A DNA stretch of 64,000 bases, taken from positions 1-64,000 of the forward strand of contig CAJWPC010000006.1 of NCBI GenBank assembly GCA_913045225.1, given 5' to 3'. The number at the start of each line of letters is the position of its first letter. Positions within the stretch are counted from its first letter, which is position 1. This stretch comes from an uncultured Rhodobiaceae bacterium (lineage in GTDB: Bacteria; Pseudomonadota; Alphaproteobacteria; Rhizobiales; TMED25). Below, piece by piece: positions 62,299 to 64,000 of this stretch. The translations under genes and the position numbers were made by a program. Below the pieces are notes generated by a model. That model saw nothing but the letters and a program-made list of their open reading frames with translations. It did no database searches and had not been told where the DNA came from.

Positions 62299-63060
62299 AT
62301 GGATCACATACTAAAAATAAATGAGTTATCAAAATCATTCGGTGATAAATCTGTGTTGGATAATCTGTCAATTAATATTGAACGAAATAAATCGCAGGTA
62401 ATTATCGGTGGCTCAGGTACTGGAAAATCTGTGCTATTGAAATGTATTTTGGGACTTATAGAGCCTGATAGCGGGGAAATATTCTTTAATCAACAGATCT
62501 TGAACAAAAAAAATCGAGCAGACATAGATTTTCATAGTAAAATTGGTATGCTGTTCCAAGGGGCTGCATTATTCGATAGCTTGAATGTGCAAGAAAATAT
62601 CACATTTGGGATAAAGAAACTTGATAGTAACCATGGTAATTTGATAGAGATAGCCGTTGATAAATTGAAAAAAGTCGGCTTAGACTCATCCGTTTTATAT
62701 TTATATCCATCTGAACTATCGGGCGGGATGCAAAAGAGAGTCGCGCTTGCAAGAGCAATTGCACGAAATCCTGAACTTCTTTTTTTTGATGAACCAACAA
62801 CTGGACTTGATCCAATTATGGCTGATGTTATCAATAATTTAATTAATGAGGTTATCGAAGAGGTAGGCGCAACAGCGATCACAATCACTCACGACATGGA
62901 AAGTGCAAAAAAAATAGCTGATAAAATCTCAATGCTCTATAAGGGAGCTGTGATATGGACGGGAGATGCAATGGATATCAAAAGCTCCAACAATCCTTAT
63001 GTTGATCAATTTATTAAGGGCAGCTCTGACGGACCTATAAAAATTAACCCGAATGATTAA
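62299..63060 (+). CDS. mlaF: MlaF-like ABC transporter ATP-binding protein
   Basis: Walker A GGSGTGKSV, LSGGMQKRVALARA, FFDEPTTGLDPIMADVI. Confidence 0.95.
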   Translation: MDHILKINELSKSFGDKSVLDNLSINIERNKSQVIIGGSGTGKSVLLKCILGLIEPDSGEIFFNQQILNKKNRADIDFHSKIGMLFQGAALFDSLNVQENITFGIKKLDSNHGNLIEIAVDKLKKVGLDSSVLYLYPSELSGGMQKRVALARAIARNPELLFFDEPTTGLDPIMADVINNLINEVIEEVGATAITITHDMESAKKIADKISMLYKGAVIWTGDAMDIKSSNNPYVDQFIKGSSDGPIKINPND

Positions 63061-63063
63061 ACA

Positions 63064-63633
63064 ATGACTGACGCGATTTCTTTTTTTGATACAATACTTC
63101 TACTTTTATTATTTTTATCATCATTTTTTGCAATGTTAAGGGGGTTTACAAGAGAAACACTCTCCATACTATCATGGTTTATTGCAGCAATGGCTTCGTT
63201 TATTGCCTACACAAATGACCAATCTCGTTCTTTTGCAAGCGGTATATTGCAGCCTGATTGGCTTGCTTATTCCTTACTTGTAGGTGTTGTTTTTGTTGTA
63301 GCACTTATTATTAGCGCATTCATTTCATCTAAAATATCCAAGTTTGTTCTGAAAAGTAATATTGGTATCCTAGACAGGATATTTGGAATTTGCTTTGGTT
63401 TCATCAGGGGATATTTAATTATAATGCTTCTATTTATTGGCATGACTTGGTTATTTGAACCAAATGAGCCAGACTGGTTAAGTAAATCAATTTTTTATGA
63501 TCATCTTGAATCAAGCAAAGAAAAGATTTACAGCTATCTGCCTGAGAACCCTGGTGAAATAATGGATAATATAAATTTTGAAAATCTAGAAGAAAAACTT
63601 AATCTTAACAACATAGAAGTGCCGACTAATTAG
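63064..63633 (+). CDS. cvpA: CvpA family protein
   Basis: Multi-TM; FFAMLRGFTRETLSILSWFIA; followed by purF. Confidence 0.9.
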   Translation: MTDAISFFDTILLLLLFLSSFFAMLRGFTRETLSILSWFIAAMASFIAYTNDQSRSFASGILQPDWLAYSLLVGVVFVVALIISAFISSKISKFVLKSNIGILDRIFGICFGFIRGYLIIMLLFIGMTWLFEPNEPDWLSKSIFYDHLESSKEKIYSYLPENPGEIMDNINFENLEEKLNLNNIEVPTN

Positions 63634-63635
63634 AT

Positions 63636-64000
63636 ATGAATAATAACTTAACAGATGATCGTTTAAGAGAAGAGTGTGGAGTTTTTGGAGTGCTTGGGCA
63701 TCCTGACTCAGCTCAATTGACGGTCTTGGGGTTGCACGCTTTGCAGCATCGAGGGCAAGAGGCTGTTGGAATTGTGACTTTTGATGGAACTAAATTTCAA
63801 TCCGAAAAAAGACTTGGGCTTGTTGGAGATAACTTTACAAAGCAGCCCATTATTGAAAAATTATCTGGTATTTCGGCTATTGGCCACGTCAGGTACTCAA
63901 CTCGAGGGGAGACAATCTTGAGGAATGTTCAACCGCTGTTCGCAGACCTTGATACGGGTGGCTTCACTGTTGGCCACAATGGTAATCTCACCAACACATT
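63636..64000 (+). CDS. purF: Amidophosphoribosyltransferase (N-terminal part, runs off window)
   Basis: Translation from ATG 63636: MNNNLTDDRLREECGVFGVLGHPDSAQLTVLGLHALQHRGQEAVGIVTFDG...GHVRYSTRG...FTVGHNGNLTNT; not in ORF track because it is truncated. Confidence 0.96.
   Translation, partial: MNNNLTDDRLREECGVFGVLGHPDSAQLTVLGLHALQHRGQEAVGIVTFDGTKFQSEKRLGLVGDNFTKQPIIEKLSGISAIGHVRYSTRGETILRNVQPLFADLDTGGFTVGHNGNLTNT

Noticed and set aside
62532-62888. Antisense ORF (118 aa) within mlaF, and similar antisense ORFs in mlaE (61669-62004), lptG (46355-46699), fabD (55872-56207) and sufD (11828-12160)
   Set aside because: Frame-mirroring by-products of conserved coding sequence; no start context or family motifs.
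1-64000. CRISPR arrays, IS/transposon, prophage, toxin-antitoxin, restriction or defence systems
   Set aside because: No regularly spaced repeats, transposase/integrase or defence-type proteins; all sizeable ORFs have housekeeping assignments.
1-64000. tRNA/rRNA/tmRNA genes
   Set aside because: No GGTTCRANNCC-type T-arm with matching cloverleaf noticed in the short intergenic regions; a tRNAscan/Infernal run would be needed to be certain.

Overview
This is a compact, AT-rich window of core genome from what looks like a streamlined alphaproteobacterium. The placement rests on protein families (NDUFA12, DUF2155, NrdJ, a GWW-ended RNase E) and on gene order. About 50 protein-coding genes are supported: parE; phoR-pstSCAB-phoU-phoB; iscS-sufBCD-sufS-sufT-sufA; anmK/tyrS; an AsmA-like giant; bcp/prfB/mrcA; rne; M48-TPR/aroQ/accBC; mlaD/NDUFA12; nrdJ; a DHFR-like gene; aspS; rnd/hda; purMN; ndk/pepA; lptFG-lptD-surA-pdxA-rsmA; gmk/fabF/acpP/fabG/fabD; rpsF-rpsR-DUF2232-rplI-dnaB; alr-mlaEF-cvpA; and the start of purF. 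I saw no rRNA, tRNA, CRISPR, prophage, IS element or defence island. I do not see an exotic new multi-gene system. The main signals are: (i) a class A PBP with intact glycosyltransferase motifs but all three transpeptidase motifs apparently destroyed, next to conserved gene-order slots where amiC and mltG would be expected but are absent; (ii) an RNase E without the Zn-link CPxC motif that still ends in a GWW PNPase-type tail; (iii) a programmed +1 frameshift in prfB that the ORF track misses; (iv) a triple 11-bp-phased Pho box and an intrinsic terminator flanking pstS; (v) repeated tail-to-tail genes sharing a self-complementary TTAA/CTAG stop; (vi) several other synteny holes (iscR, dsbA, aat, holC, radA). 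Gene identities and motif comparisons come from reading the translations against remembered family motifs. No searches were run.
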